64,000 nucleotides of DNA from Paenibacillus oralis (GCF_003863965.1 NZ_RRCN01000001.1:4360304-4424303); one strand, 5' to 3'; shown: positions 8,444-18,280, counted from the stretch's first letter. Program-made: numbers and translations. Notes: generated from the sequence alone by a model not told the origin.

Positions 8444-9409
8444 CTATGTAGATCTTCGCTCAACCACGTTAAACTCCAGAGAATGCAGTTTAAGGACGGA
8501 TTGCTCCAGCATCCCCTTAATAATATTAAATGCATTCTCTGCTTGTTTATCTACGGGATAATGGATGGTTGTCAGATCCAGCAGGTGGGCGATGTCTGTA
8601 TTATCGAATCCCATAATGCCCACATCATCTGGTACCGAAAATCCGGCGCGCCGCAGCTCCGTTAAAATCCCTGCCGCTACCTCATCGGTCGAGCAGGAAA
8701 TCGCCTCCGGCTTGTCCATTTGCTTTATCCACCACCGCGCTACTTCTTCTCCATCGTGAATGGTCATTTTATTGTGAAATTGCGGGAAGCCGCTATCATT
8801 CAGTCCATGTTTTTGAATAAAATCCCTATACGCTCTGATGCGCTCCAGGGTATTCAGCCCTTTTGACGAGTATACGTTTAAAATTTTACGGTAGCCTTTT
8901 GCGTACAGATATTCGAGGCCAAGCATGTAGCCTTGATATTGATCCATAAAAACGGACGGTATAGTGTCACTGGTGAGACGTTGCCAAGTTACAATCGGTC
9001 CGTATTTCGTGTAGGATTCGATGATATCCCACTCATTCGTGCGGAGCAGGCAAAGCAGGGCGTCCAACTGCTTGCTGCGCAACATTTCAAGAGCTTCAAG
9101 TTCCTTATCGCAGTCTCCGTTAGTCATGAAAAGCATGATGTTAAATCCGTATTTTTGGGCAATCGTATGAAATGAGCGTATGAGCGACATTAACAGTGTA
9201 CTGTATGAAACGGCGATAACCCCAATGATCCGGGTCATGCCTTTTTTTAAAGATTTCGCATTGGAATTGGGTACATAATCTAACTGTTCAATGATTTTTA
9301 AGACTCTTTCTCTCGTTAAATCGTTTACATAGGGGTGCCGATTAATTACGCGTGAAACCGTTGCCGTAGAAACGCCTGCAAGCCGTGCGATCTCTTGGAT
9401 ATTTGCCAC
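8444..9409 (-). CDS. LacI/GalR-family transcriptional regulator
   Basis: A 321-residue regulator. The N-terminal helix-turn-helix is complete (IQEIARLAGVSTATVSRVIN) with a hinge helix near YVPNSNAKSLKKG. The C-terminal periplasmic-binding-like domain carries CSTDEVAAGIL and GIMGFDNTDIAHLL, where a sugar or sugar phosphate would bind. It is divergent from the GH4 glucosidase, and the intergenic palindrome at 9506-9519 is its likely target. The effector is probably a phospho-disaccharide or its product, by analogy with divergent GH4 regulators. Confidence 0.9.
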   Translation of the reverse strand: MANIQEIARLAGVSTATVSRVINRHPYVNDLTRERVLKIIEQLDYVPNSNAKSLKKGMTRIIGVIAVSYSTLLMSLIRSFHTIAQKYGFNIMLFMTNGDCDKELEALEMLRSKQLDALLCLLRTNEWDIIESYTKYGPIVTWQRLTSDTIPSVFMDQYQGYMLGLEYLYAKGYRKILNVYSSKGLNTLERIRAYRDFIQKHGLNDSGFPQFHNKMTIHDGEEVARWWIKQMDKPEAISCSTDEVAAGILTELRRAGFSVPDDVGIMGFDNTDIAHLLDLTTIHYPVDKQAENAFNIIKGMLEQSVLKLHSLEFNVVERRST

Positions 9410-9499
9410 CTGTGGCCCACCTCCACATTAAGCATAGCATTGTTTTGATTACTTACAAAGTAGAACCGGATGCCTTTTAAAAATCCCTAAAAATAGGGT

Positions 9500-9530
9500 T
9501 TGACCTGTAATGCATTACATAATCTACAAT
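9500..9530 (+). promoter_or_regulatory. GH4 promoter with embedded operator palindrome
   Basis: A TTGACC -35 element (9500-9505) and TACAAT -10 element (9525-9530) flank the perfect 14-bp palindrome TGTAATGCATTACA (9506-9519). An operator in the spacer fits repression by the divergent LacI protein. The 19-bp spacer is longer than optimal, so the -10 choice is tentative. Confidence 0.5.
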
Positions 9531-9571
9531 CGAATTGTCAAAAGAAACGAAGAACGAAGGAGGGTATTTCA

Positions 9572-10894
9572 ATGAAAAAAGAATTAAAAATCGTTACGAT
9601 CGGCGGCGGGTCAAGCTACACCCCCGAATTGATCGAAGGGTTTATTAAACGGCACCATGAACTTCCGCTCAGGGAACTGTGGCTTGTCGATATTGAAGCG
9701 GGAAAAGAGAAGCTTGAAATTGTCGGGGCTATGGCAAAAAGGATGGTAAAGGCGGCGGGAATCGACTGTGAAATTCACTTGACGCTCAATCGGAGAGAAG
9801 CGCTGGCGGATGCCGATTTTGTCACAACCCAATTCCGGGTAGGCCTTTTGGATGCTCGCATTAAAGACGAAACGATTCCGCTTCGTCATGGCATGATCGG
9901 TCAGGAAACCAACGGAGCAGGCGGCATGTTTAAAGCGTTCCGCACCATTCCGGTCATCTTGGAGATCGTCAAGGATATGAAAGAACTGTGCCCGGATGCC
10001 TGGTTGATCAACTTCACGAACCCGGCGGGAATGGTAACAGAAGCCGTGCTGCGATACGGCCGGTGGGAGAAGGTGATTGGTTTGTGCAACGTTCCCATTA
10101 TGGCGACTAAGAACGAAGCCGCTGTACTGGAAAAAAGCGAAGAAGAATTGTTCTTCAAATTTGCCGGCATTAATCACCTGCACTGGCACAAAGTCTATGA
10201 CCGAAACGGCAAAGAGCTTACCGCTGAGGTGATCGATAAACTTTACGGTCCCGATGCCAAACCGGAAAAAATCGTGGAAAATATAAAAAATATGCGCTTC
10301 TTGTATGAACAAATTGTTCAATTGGAAATGCTGCCTTGTCCTTATCATCGTTATTATTACATGACGGATAGCATGTTGAAAGAAGAACAGGAAGAGGCCA
10401 ATAAAGAAGGGACCCGCGGGCAGATAGTGAAACGTCTGGAAGAAAGTTTGTTTGAACTTTATAAAGATCCCAACCTGAATTACAAGCCCAAAGAACTGGA
10501 GCAACGAGGGGGAGCATACTACAGCGACGCGGCTTGTGAAGTGATTAATGCCATCTATAACAACAAAGGCACGCGCATGGTAGTCAACACGCGCAACTGC
10601 GGGGCGATTAACGATCTGCCTTATGACAGTGCCATTGAAATTACGAGCATTATTACGGCACACGGTGCGGAGCCTGTACATTTTGGCGCATTCCCGTCCG
10701 CTCAAAGAGGGCTATTGCAGTTAATGAAGGCGATGGAAGAGCTGACGATTGAAGCAGCCGTCACAGGAGATTACGCAACAGCCTTGCAGGCCTTTACATT
10801 AAATCCTCTGGTGACAAGCGGCGACATGGCTAAAGTGGTTTTGGATGAATTGTTGGAAGCGCATAAAGAGCATCTGCCGCAGTTTAAAAAATGA
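9572..10894 (+). CDS. GH4 6-phospho-beta-glucosidase
   Basis: A 440-residue NAD- and metal-dependent GH4 enzyme. It has the nucleotide-binding start KIVTIGGGSSYTPELIEGF, the substrate and metal motifs INFTNPAGMVTEAV and GLCNVPI (the CN.P signature with the metal-binding Cys, here of the 6-phospho-beta-glucosidase type), and GINHLHW with the metal-binding His. The start ATG at 9572 follows GAAGGAGG; an upstream in-frame start lacks a ribosome site. The product hydrolyses phosphorylated beta-glucosides in the cytoplasm. Substrates normally come from a PTS importer, yet none is in the window. Confidence 0.9.
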   Translation: MKKELKIVTIGGGSSYTPELIEGFIKRHHELPLRELWLVDIEAGKEKLEIVGAMAKRMVKAAGIDCEIHLTLNRREALADADFVTTQFRVGLLDARIKDETIPLRHGMIGQETNGAGGMFKAFRTIPVILEIVKDMKELCPDAWLINFTNPAGMVTEAVLRYGRWEKVIGLCNVPIMATKNEAAVLEKSEEELFFKFAGINHLHWHKVYDRNGKELTAEVIDKLYGPDAKPEKIVENIKNMRFLYEQIVQLEMLPCPYHRYYYMTDSMLKEEQEEANKEGTRGQIVKRLEESLFELYKDPNLNYKPKELEQRGGAYYSDAACEVINAIYNNKGTRMVVNTRNCGAINDLPYDSAIEITSIITAHGAEPVHFGAFPSAQRGLLQLMKAMEELTIEAAVTGDYATALQAFTLNPLVTSGDMAKVVLDELLEAHKEHLPQFKK

Positions 10895-10930
10895 TGATTT
10901 GGTAACGTTCATAGCAGTGCATTAGGAAGA

Positions 10931-10968
10931 ACAAATGGATGGGCCTGTACGGACCATCCATTTGTTTA
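10931..10968. terminator. Bidirectional terminator between convergent genes
   Basis: Twelve-bp perfect stem ACAAATGGATGG / CCATCCATTTGT with an 11-base loop, flanked by T-rich sequence on the plus side. It separates the GH4 gene from the convergent AraC-type sensor. Confidence 0.75.
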
Positions 10969-10990
10969 AAGGTAATTAAAAGGATTCTTA

Positions 10991-13309
10991 TTAGGATGTG
11001 GTGTTTTTATGCATCCTCCGATATTGGGCTGGCGTCATTCCATACACCTTTTTGAAGATGGAATAAAACGTGTTAAGCGACGAAAATCCGTATTTTTGGA
11101 TGATCGGCTCAATCGGCGAGTCGGAGGCAAGCAACTCCTGACAAATGTAATTTAGGCGCTTCTCCGATATCTTCTCCGTTATCGACTGGTTTGTCTCCGC
11201 TTTATACAAACTGCGGAAATAGTTCACGGACAGACCCAAATGGTCGGCCAGCATTTTTGCGGACAAGTTCGAATCGGTTAATTGTTCTTCAATGAACTGG
11301 TCCGCCTGCTTGATCAGGGCCGCGTTTTTGGACAGACTGCGGGCAGCCTCAATGTCTTCAAGCGTCTTGGTTATAAGCGCTTCCATCCATGGCACTACGT
11401 TTTCCATCGTCTCCTGCTGTATGATCTGATTCTCGATGGAAGTCAGCCCCCATGAATGGGGCAGCGGCTGACTGGAGTGCTCCTGCATGAGCCGGCGTAT
11501 GTCCATAAACAAGGTAATCAACGACATTTTACATTCAAAATAGGGCAGTTCCCGCAGCTTGACCACGGCTGAGCGTATGATTTCCAGAACCGTATCCGCG
11601 TTACCCTTGGGAAGAGCCTGAGCAATCTGCCGCTCTTTGTCCACAGGCAAATGATACAGTTCTCCTGGTGCGTCGGCCAGCCACGCCTTAATGATGAGCG
11701 CTCCGTGCCCGAATCGGAACCGTTCGTGCGTTAGTTCATACGTCTCCATATATACCTCATGCATGTCGGTCAGGCTGGGCAACGTCCTACCCCAAGCAAC
11801 GGTCGTACCGATGGACAAATACTGCTCCATTAACTGCTTAGATACTTGCAGCTTCTTCGCATATTCTTCGGACAATGGAGCCGATAAGACAACCGCCACG
11901 TGATCGTTCCCCATGTCCACCGTTTGCAGCTTGTGCTTGGAAAATTGCAGCGACTCTTGGATAATATTGGACATTGCAAATCGGAGTAGACGCCGGTCCT
12001 TTTCCGGGTAGGCCTCCGTAAATTCCGAGAAGTGGTCGATTCGGAAGATGGCCACCGACAGCTGATCTTCCGGCAGAGCAATTCCCCATTCTTGAAATTG
12101 AGAACATATTTCCTCTGCCGTATGGTAGATCCCCCCCAGAAAATCCCGTAAAAACCGCTCCCTACCCAGAATTTTAGTATGCCGCCAGTGTTCGGTCAGT
12201 TCATAAATCCGATTGCGTTGGGCTGTAAACACATTGGATAAGTAGTCAAGTTCATTTGCGCTATATCCTTCGCCGGGCTTTTCCGCTTGATGCTGGCGCA
12301 TCACTCTGCTAATCAGTTCTTGAATAGGCGAGTACACCCGTTTGGAAATCAGAACGATCACGGTCAATGATGCTACGAACAGAATGAGGAACAAGATCAG
12401 GCTTGTGTTGCGAAGAACAGTGATTTTTCCCAAAATGACAGACTTCGGTATAGTTTCGATAAAGGTCCAATCCTGAATGCCTTTGATGGAGGAGCCTGCG
12501 TAAACCATCAGTTGCTCTTCCTGATTGCGGGGCTGAAACAGCTTCCATCCGCTTTCGCCCTTATTCCCTTGGCTCCTGAGCTCCGCAATTTGTTCCTGAT
12601 TCAAAGGAATGCTGCTAAAAACCGTCTCATCCCGATCATTCAGAACAGTGACCGACCTGTTCGCATAATTCGAATTGTTCTGAAGCAAGGTCATTAAATT
12701 AACAGTATCTATATTCAGAACGAAAGCCGAGATGGAACTGCCTTTTTCGTAAAATCTTACGATGCTAATCACCTCTTTGGCCTTAATCCCGACAAGCGGA
12801 ATGGACAAGGTTCTCGGAATGAGAACGCTGTGATCCGTTGTAGCCGGATCCTGCAAACGCTTAATAATGTCCTGGTCGTAAAAAGCTTCCGCATCACTCA
12901 ATCCAAGTCTGGAATCTACTACAGTATTTGTGTAATCGTTGATTAGGTATACCGAATCGATAGACGGATTGGCGTTCTTGATTTCGATAAGCCGTCTCCA
13001 TACCTCATAAGTTTCAAAATCGCTGTATTGATCCGAAAGGGCATTCACCTTGAGGGTACTGTCATCGCTGGAGGAGAAGCTGAATTCCAAAGACCATTCC
13101 ATCAGACGCGCAGTGTTCCGGGCACCGTTCAATAGCAAGGATTCGGAATGATCGCCGATCTCTTCCAGAAGCGTCTGGGAAGACTGCCAATAGAGCAGCG
13201 CAAAAGATACAGCCAGAACCAGAACGTTTGCACTGACAAAATAAAAAATAAGTTTCATATAAGTAGGATGCCGCTTCAGCGATGTGAAAAGTGGAAGTCT
13301 GAACTTCAT
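10991..13309 (-). CDS. Membrane-bound sensor/AraC-family regulator for the adjacent importer
   Basis: A 772-residue one-component sensor-regulator. It has an N-terminal membrane helix (LIFYFVSANVLVLAVSFALL), an extracellular Cache-like sensor of roughly 250 residues, a second helix (SLILFLILFVASLTVIVLIS), a linker with a degenerate GGDEF-like stretch, and a C-terminal AraC double helix-turn-helix (SAKMLADHLGLSVNYFRSLY and then PIIQKYGFSSLNTFYSIFKK). The start is taken as ATG at 13309 after a GGGGGA stretch; an upstream ATG at 13351 has no ribosome site. It is divergent from the LplBCA-type importer and is its likely activator. Confidence 0.85.
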   Translation of the reverse strand: MKFRLPLFTSLKRHPTYMKLIFYFVSANVLVLAVSFALLYWQSSQTLLEEIGDHSESLLLNGARNTARLMEWSLEFSFSSSDDSTLKVNALSDQYSDFETYEVWRRLIEIKNANPSIDSVYLINDYTNTVVDSRLGLSDAEAFYDQDIIKRLQDPATTDHSVLIPRTLSIPLVGIKAKEVISIVRFYEKGSSISAFVLNIDTVNLMTLLQNNSNYANRSVTVLNDRDETVFSSIPLNQEQIAELRSQGNKGESGWKLFQPRNQEEQLMVYAGSSIKGIQDWTFIETIPKSVILGKITVLRNTSLILFLILFVASLTVIVLISKRVYSPIQELISRVMRQHQAEKPGEGYSANELDYLSNVFTAQRNRIYELTEHWRHTKILGRERFLRDFLGGIYHTAEEICSQFQEWGIALPEDQLSVAIFRIDHFSEFTEAYPEKDRRLLRFAMSNIIQESLQFSKHKLQTVDMGNDHVAVVLSAPLSEEYAKKLQVSKQLMEQYLSIGTTVAWGRTLPSLTDMHEVYMETYELTHERFRFGHGALIIKAWLADAPGELYHLPVDKERQIAQALPKGNADTVLEIIRSAVVKLRELPYFECKMSLITLFMDIRRLMQEHSSQPLPHSWGLTSIENQIIQQETMENVVPWMEALITKTLEDIEAARSLSKNAALIKQADQFIEEQLTDSNLSAKMLADHLGLSVNYFRSLYKAETNQSITEKISEKRLNYICQELLASDSPIEPIIQKYGFSSLNTFYSIFKKVYGMTPAQYRRMHKNTTS

Positions 13310-13515
13310 TGCTCTGAATCCCCCGTTATTATAACTTCCGATTCTTATCATTTTTAGATTATTAATTATAGCATAACGAGCATTCCTGTCTGCAGAATCG
13401 GTTATTTTCGAGGGTAGTGTTGTTTTTGGGAAGTTCGTAAATCTGCGCTTGCAGGAAAAATTGGAGCTTGCCGGAATTGCCGTTGCAGTGAGGGCTCGGT
13501 AAGGTAAGGGTATAA

Positions 13516-13690
13516 GAGGTTGTTCAAAAAGTCATCTTTCCATGACGAAGCAGATCAGGAAGTGGATCGGGCGTCGAATCTTGAATTCAGCCGGGCCTTC
13601 CGTTGCTCACGTAGATCTGTCTACGCTCCGCTACTCAGTCCCTAGCTTCATTCAACCTTCTCGGTCCTGAAAACCCGACTTTTTGAACTC
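13516..13690. repeat. Intergenic TIR-bounded repeat, MITE-like
   Basis: The 13310-13753 gap holds a 175-bp block with terminal inverted repeats: GGTTGTTCAAAAAGTC at the left and GACTTTTTGAAC at the right share an 11-bp core. There is no coding capacity. The same terminal sequences occur fused at 45490-45510, as if the middle had been lost there. The rest of the gap (13310-13515) shows nothing I can assign. Confidence 0.6.
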
Positions 13691-13753
13691 GCACTTTAAA
13701 CAACGGGACGCAGATGCGATTGCCTGTTTCGATGAAAGGGGGAAGTAAAACCT

Positions 13754-14692
13754 ATGCAATATCAACTTAATGCAAGGAAACGGCCCGTGCTGAAGCATAT
13801 TGTTCGTAATCCTTTTCTCTATGCTATGGCCGTGCCGGGGCTGCTGTTCTTTCTCGTGTTCAGTTATTTTCCCATATACGGGATTATGATTGCCTTCAAA
13901 GACTATAATTTTGCCAAAGGAATTACGGGAAGCGAATGGGTCGGTTTTAAAAACTTCAACTATTTTTTTACTTCGGATGACTTCTGGGTCATACTGCGCA
14001 ACACGCTGGTGCTGAACATGCTGTTCATTTTGTTTACTACGGCGGCAGCTGTATTAATCGCGCTAATGTTCAATGAAATTCGCAATAAGTATTTCAAACG
14101 AATTTCGCAGTCTTTCATTTTTCTTCCTTATTTTATGTCCTGGATTGTGGTAGGAATGATTGTCCAATCCTTGTTCGGCGGGGAAGAGCCGATGATCAAT
14201 ACTTGGCTGCAAAATTTCGGCTTGGAACCGGTCAACTGGATGTTTGAGTCGAAGCTGTGGCCGTTCATTCTGACGGTTATCCGCGTGTGGCAAGGAGCCG
14301 GTTATCTTTCGATTATTTTTCTGGCCGCGATTACCGGCATATCGGAGGATTTGTACGAGGCTGCCCGGATTGACGGGGCATCTAAGCTGCAGATTGTGTT
14401 GCGCATTACGCTGCCGCTGCTTGTTCCTACTGTTATGATCATGACTTTGCTGGCCGTAGGCAAGATTTTCAACGGGGACTTTGCCATGATCTATGCCATC
14501 ATTGGAGACAATTCCTTGCTGTATCCGACTACCGACGTCATCGACACCTTCGTATTCCGCTCCATGAGACAGCTGCATGACTTCGGAATGTCTTCGGCGG
14601 TTGGCCTGTTCCAGTCGGTTATGGGACTGATCTTCGTCATTGCCGCCAACTGGGTAACCCGAAGGGTGTCTAAAGAATCCGCTTTATTCTAG
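13754..14692 (+). CDS. LplB-type sugar ABC transporter permease
   Basis: A 312-residue MalF/UgpA-like permease of the LplB subgroup, with about six membrane helices starting at FLYAMAVPGLLFFLVFSYFP. The coupling loop is EAARIDGASKLQIVLRITLP (EAA motif). The N-terminal FKDYNFAKGITGSEWVGFKN block is typical of Paenibacillus importers for plant oligosaccharides. The ATG at 13754 follows GAAAGGGGGAAG. The operon encodes no ATPase, as usual for this subgroup, which shares a MsmX-type ATPase encoded elsewhere. Confidence 0.9.
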   Translation: MQYQLNARKRPVLKHIVRNPFLYAMAVPGLLFFLVFSYFPIYGIMIAFKDYNFAKGITGSEWVGFKNFNYFFTSDDFWVILRNTLVLNMLFILFTTAAAVLIALMFNEIRNKYFKRISQSFIFLPYFMSWIVVGMIVQSLFGGEEPMINTWLQNFGLEPVNWMFESKLWPFILTVIRVWQGAGYLSIIFLAAITGISEDLYEAARIDGASKLQIVLRITLPLLVPTVMIMTLLAVGKIFNGDFAMIYAIIGDNSLLYPTTDVIDTFVFRSMRQLHDFGMSSAVGLFQSVMGLIFVIAANWVTRRVSKESALF

Positions 14693-14701
14693 GAGGTAAC
14701 G

Positions 14702-15586
14702 ATGAGACAGAAACAGAGTGCTGCGGATCGGACTTTTACGGTATTTGCCTATACGTTCATTTTATTGTTCACCTTATTTTGTCTGTTTCCTTTTCTGCTG
14801 ATGATTATCGGATCGTTTACGGACGAGGGGGAACTGATTGCGCACGGGTATACTTTATTTCCGCAAAAATTATCGCTGGACGCTTATAAAGCGGTTTTGC
14901 AATCGGATGTGCTGCTGAGCGGCTATGCGGTCACGATTTTTATCACCGCCGTAGGCGCATTAAGCGCGCTGTGCATTTCCGCAATGCTCGGTTATTCTCT
15001 GGCCAACAAGCGGAATGTCCTGCAAACGCCTTTTCTGATTTTTTGCTATTTGCCTATGCTTTTTTCCGGAGGCATCATTCCGTTTTATATTGTGGTCAGT
15101 CAGTGGCTGCATTTGCAGAATACCGTTTGGGTGCTAATCTTAACATTATTATGCCAGCCGTTCCTCGTCTTTTTGCTGGTCAGTTTCTTCCGTACAATTC
15201 CCGAGGAATTGGAGGAAGCCGCAAGAATTGACGGAGCGAATGAGATGAGAATTTTCTTTCAAATTATGATACCGATCTCGAAGCCGATTCTGGCTTCCGT
15301 CGGTCTCTTTTATGCCCTGAACTACTGGAATGACTGGTTTATGGGATTGATGTTCGTGGATAATGAGAAGCTGTTCCCACTGCAATTGATTCTGCGCCGG
15401 ATGGTATCCAATATGGAGGCTGCCAGAAATCTCATTCCCGCCGCCGCAGCCATTGCCGTGACGCCACCAACCTATGGCGTGCGGATGGCGACAACCGTGC
15501 TGACGATCGGGCCGATTGTCTTGCTGTATCCCATGCTTCAGAAGTATTTTGTCAAAGGTCTAACGGTAGGAGCTGTCAAAGGGTAA
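14702..15586 (+). CDS. LplC/YtcP-type sugar ABC transporter permease
   Basis: A 294-residue MalG-like permease that starts with a helix at FILLFTLFCLFPFLLMIIGS and carries the coupling loop EEAARIDGANEMRIFFQIMI. The C-terminus VLLYPMLQKYFVKGLTVGAV is the standard end of YtcP-type permeases. It begins nine bases after the preceding stop with AGGAGGTAACG as ribosome site, so it is translated with its partner. Confidence 0.9.
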   Translation: MRQKQSAADRTFTVFAYTFILLFTLFCLFPFLLMIIGSFTDEGELIAHGYTLFPQKLSLDAYKAVLQSDVLLSGYAVTIFITAVGALSALCISAMLGYSLANKRNVLQTPFLIFCYLPMLFSGGIIPFYIVVSQWLHLQNTVWVLILTLLCQPFLVFLLVSFFRTIPEELEEAARIDGANEMRIFFQIMIPISKPILASVGLFYALNYWNDWFMGLMFVDNEKLFPLQLILRRMVSNMEAARNLIPAAAAIAVTPPTYGVRMATTVLTIGPIVLLYPMLQKYFVKGLTVGAVKG

Positions 15587-15668
15587 TCGAGGATTTCCGG
15601 CATTAACCGGATCAGCCCGGTTAATCATAGATACTTTTTTCTTCATTAAATAAAGGGAGGTTAACGAA

Positions 15669-17201
15669 ATGAGATTGAAAAAATGGTTTGGCGCGGCGAC
15701 GGCCACAGTATTGGCTTTGTCATTGATGCTGGCGGGCTGCGGAGGCAAAGCGGGGACTGGCGGCAATGAAGGGAATGCTCCAACGAATACGGAAAGCACT
15801 ACATCCGCACCGAAGGAAACGGTGACCCTGAAAGCTTATTTCCCGGGGGATAAGCCGGCGGGCTTTGACGATGTGCTGCAGGCGGTCAACGACAAATTGA
15901 AAGCGGATAACGTCGGAGCGGCCTTGAATATCAATTTCTTACCGTGGTCCGATTACGGGAATGCGGTATCTGTGAAGATGTCTGCCGGGGAAGACTTCGA
16001 TATGTATTTGGATGCCCCATGGTTGTCCATGAATCAGATGATCGCCAGCAATTCTTTGCTGGAACTGGATGCCATGGTGGCCGAGCGTCCGGAGCTTAAA
16101 GCGTCCATTCCCGATGAAATGTGGAATTATAACAAATTCGACGGCAAAATTATGGGCATTCCGCTCGGCACCACCCAAGGCCCGGTATACGGCCTGCTTA
16201 TCCGCAAAGATTTGCGCGAGAAATACGGACTTCCCGAGTTGAAAACGCTCGAAGATCTGGAGAAATTTTTGTATATGGTCAAGGAAAACGAGAAGGATGT
16301 CAGACCCTTCGTCATTAACGGCATCAAAGCCGATAAACTTCCGTTTATCCTGAGCAAATCCGCTAATCTCGCACTCGATGAAGTGCTGGAAATCGGCGTC
16401 AGCATGTTCGCCTATTCAACCAAGGACAAGAAAGTTGTCGGTCAATGGGCAAGCCCGATGATTGCCGATGGTTATGAACGCGTCACCAAATACTACAAGG
16501 ACGGCATAATTTCCAAAAATATTGCGCAGGAGCAAAATGCGGAAACACTGTTCAAACAAGGCAAATATGCGGCCACCTATTATGCGGCTGACGGTGTGGA
16601 GGGATTGAAATATTCGGATATGCTGAAGGACGGCAGCGACAAGCTTGAGGTTTTCGTTCCGAATGGGGATAAGGCCAAGCCGTTTACTGCTTTCCAGCAA
16701 TGGAATTTCCTTTGCATTCCGGCTTCATCCAAGCACAGCGACTTGGCTCTGGACGTAGTTAATTGGTTGTCCATTAAGGAAAACCACGATTTGATGGAAT
16801 ACGGCATTCAAGGGAAGGACTGGGAGCCTGTCGGCGATACGAGCTATAAGGTGCTGTCCAACTATTCGTTCCCGGGCTTTGTGCTGACCTGGCGGCCAAC
16901 GCTGAACCGCACGCCGGATACGATGATGCCGGATGACAAAAAGTGGTTCGACTTCTCCGCCGACCCGGCTAATTTCACGCTTAGTCCGACGGCAGGCTTC
17001 AGCTTTAACGCTGAAAAGGTGAAGACGGAATATGCCAAAATTACGCCGCTTCACGATTCGTTTTTCCTGCCGCTTAGTCAAGGTGTGCTGTCTGCGGAGG
17101 AAGGCAAGGCGACGCTGGAGGAAAAAATGGCGAGCCTCGGCGGACAAAAAGTCATCGATGAAATTCAAGCGCAAATCGATGCCGTTACATCCGGTAAATA
17201 A
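15669..17201 (+). CDS. LplA-type extracellular sugar-binding lipoprotein
   Basis: A 510-residue lipoprotein with signal peptide and lipobox LMLAGCGG (Cys about residue 24) followed by a low-complexity Gly/Thr/Ser tether. The body is an extracellular solute-binding fold of the LplA/YtcQ type (DMYLDAPWLSMNQMIASNSL; LRKDLREKYGLPELKTLEDL). Start after AAAGGGAGG. It delivers an oligosaccharide to the two preceding permeases. The adjacent GH130 and PL8 genes suggest a mannose- or uronate-containing ligand, which is inference. Confidence 0.88.
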   Translation: MRLKKWFGAATATVLALSLMLAGCGGKAGTGGNEGNAPTNTESTTSAPKETVTLKAYFPGDKPAGFDDVLQAVNDKLKADNVGAALNINFLPWSDYGNAVSVKMSAGEDFDMYLDAPWLSMNQMIASNSLLELDAMVAERPELKASIPDEMWNYNKFDGKIMGIPLGTTQGPVYGLLIRKDLREKYGLPELKTLEDLEKFLYMVKENEKDVRPFVINGIKADKLPFILSKSANLALDEVLEIGVSMFAYSTKDKKVVGQWASPMIADGYERVTKYYKDGIISKNIAQEQNAETLFKQGKYAATYYAADGVEGLKYSDMLKDGSDKLEVFVPNGDKAKPFTAFQQWNFLCIPASSKHSDLALDVVNWLSIKENHDLMEYGIQGKDWEPVGDTSYKVLSNYSFPGFVLTWRPTLNRTPDTMMPDDKKWFDFSADPANFTLSPTAGFSFNAEKVKTEYAKITPLHDSFFLPLSQGVLSAEEGKATLEEKMASLGGQKVIDEIQAQIDAVTSGK

Positions 17202-17233
17202 CAATCATTGAAAGACGGAAAGAGGTATCTCAC

Positions 17234-18280
17234 ATGAACGTAAAACGCTGCGCGCAAAATCCTGTTATACGGACCCGGGACGTTGCACCCTCCCGCCCCA
17301 ACTTTCAAGTGCTTGGAGCGTTTAATGCAGGCGTTGCACAAGTACGGGATGAAATTATTCTGTTGCTGCGCGTTTCGGAAGCGCCGATATCGGACCGGGA
17401 GGACGAAGTGCTCGTCCCCCGGCTTAACGAAGCGGGCACCGATGTACTTATAGAGCGCTACGACAAGGCCGATCCGAGCTATGATTTCTCCGACTCGCGC
17501 TTCGTAGCAAGGGACGGACGAACGGTCATGCTCACCTCCTTATCCCATCTGCGGGTGGCGCGAAGTAAGGATGGCGTTCATTTCGACATCGAGCCACAGC
17601 CGGCCTTGTTTCCGGAACACGCTCTGGAAGCGTGGGGGATTGAAGATCCGCGTGTGACCCAAATCGGGGACATGTATTATATCACTTACAGCTCCGCCTC
17701 CGCTCGCGGCGTTGGCGTTGGCCTTGCGGAGACCCGGGATTTTCGAACATTCAAGCGTCACGGGCTTATGCTCGCTCCCGAAAATAAGGACGTCATGATA
17801 TTCCCGGACAAAATTAACGGCAAATACTACGCTTTGCATCGTCCGGTGCCGAAATCGTTTGGCTTTCCCGAGATATGGATCGCAGAATCGCCCGATCTCG
17901 AGCATTGGGGGAACCATCGCTTCTTGATGGGGCTTAGCGAACAAGGCTGGGATTCAGCTCGTATGGGCGGCGGCGCGGTTCCGATTCGAACCGATCGCGG
18001 CTGGCTTGCGTTGTACCACGGCGCGGACAGCAAGCATCGCTATTGTATGGGCGCAGTGCTGCTCGACTTGAATGATCCGGCCAAGGTGATAGCAAGATCT
18101 CGTGTACCCGTTTTGGAGCCGGAAGCTGCATATGAGGTGAATGGATTTTTCGGCGGGGTCGTGTTTTCGTGCGGAGCCATTTTACTAGATCAAACGATCC
18201 GCATGTATTACGGTGCCGCGGACGAAGTGATGGCTGTAGTGGACATCCCCTTGGAGGATATATATAGTACGTTTTTTTGA
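17234..18280 (+). CDS. GH130 glycosidase/phosphorylase
   Basis: A 348-residue five-bladed-propeller enzyme of family GH130. Visible blocks are NPVI at the N-terminus, FNAGV, EAWGIEDPRVT with the general acid Asp of this family, SYSSASARGVGVGLAETRDF, and GGGAVPIRTDRGWLALYHG. GH130 members act on beta-mannosides, as phosphorylases or hydrolases. The positively charged phosphate-binding pair that distinguishes the two cannot be called confidently from this reading. No signal peptide, so it acts on imported sugar. It ends the lpl operon before a hairpin at 18282-18316. Confidence 0.85.
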   Translation: MNVKRCAQNPVIRTRDVAPSRPNFQVLGAFNAGVAQVRDEIILLLRVSEAPISDREDEVLVPRLNEAGTDVLIERYDKADPSYDFSDSRFVARDGRTVMLTSLSHLRVARSKDGVHFDIEPQPALFPEHALEAWGIEDPRVTQIGDMYYITYSSASARGVGVGLAETRDFRTFKRHGLMLAPENKDVMIFPDKINGKYYALHRPVPKSFGFPEIWIAESPDLEHWGNHRFLMGLSEQGWDSARMGGGAVPIRTDRGWLALYHGADSKHRYCMGAVLLDLNDPAKVIARSRVPVLEPEAAYEVNGFFGGVVFSCGAILLDQTIRMYYGAADEVMAVVDIPLEDIYSTFF

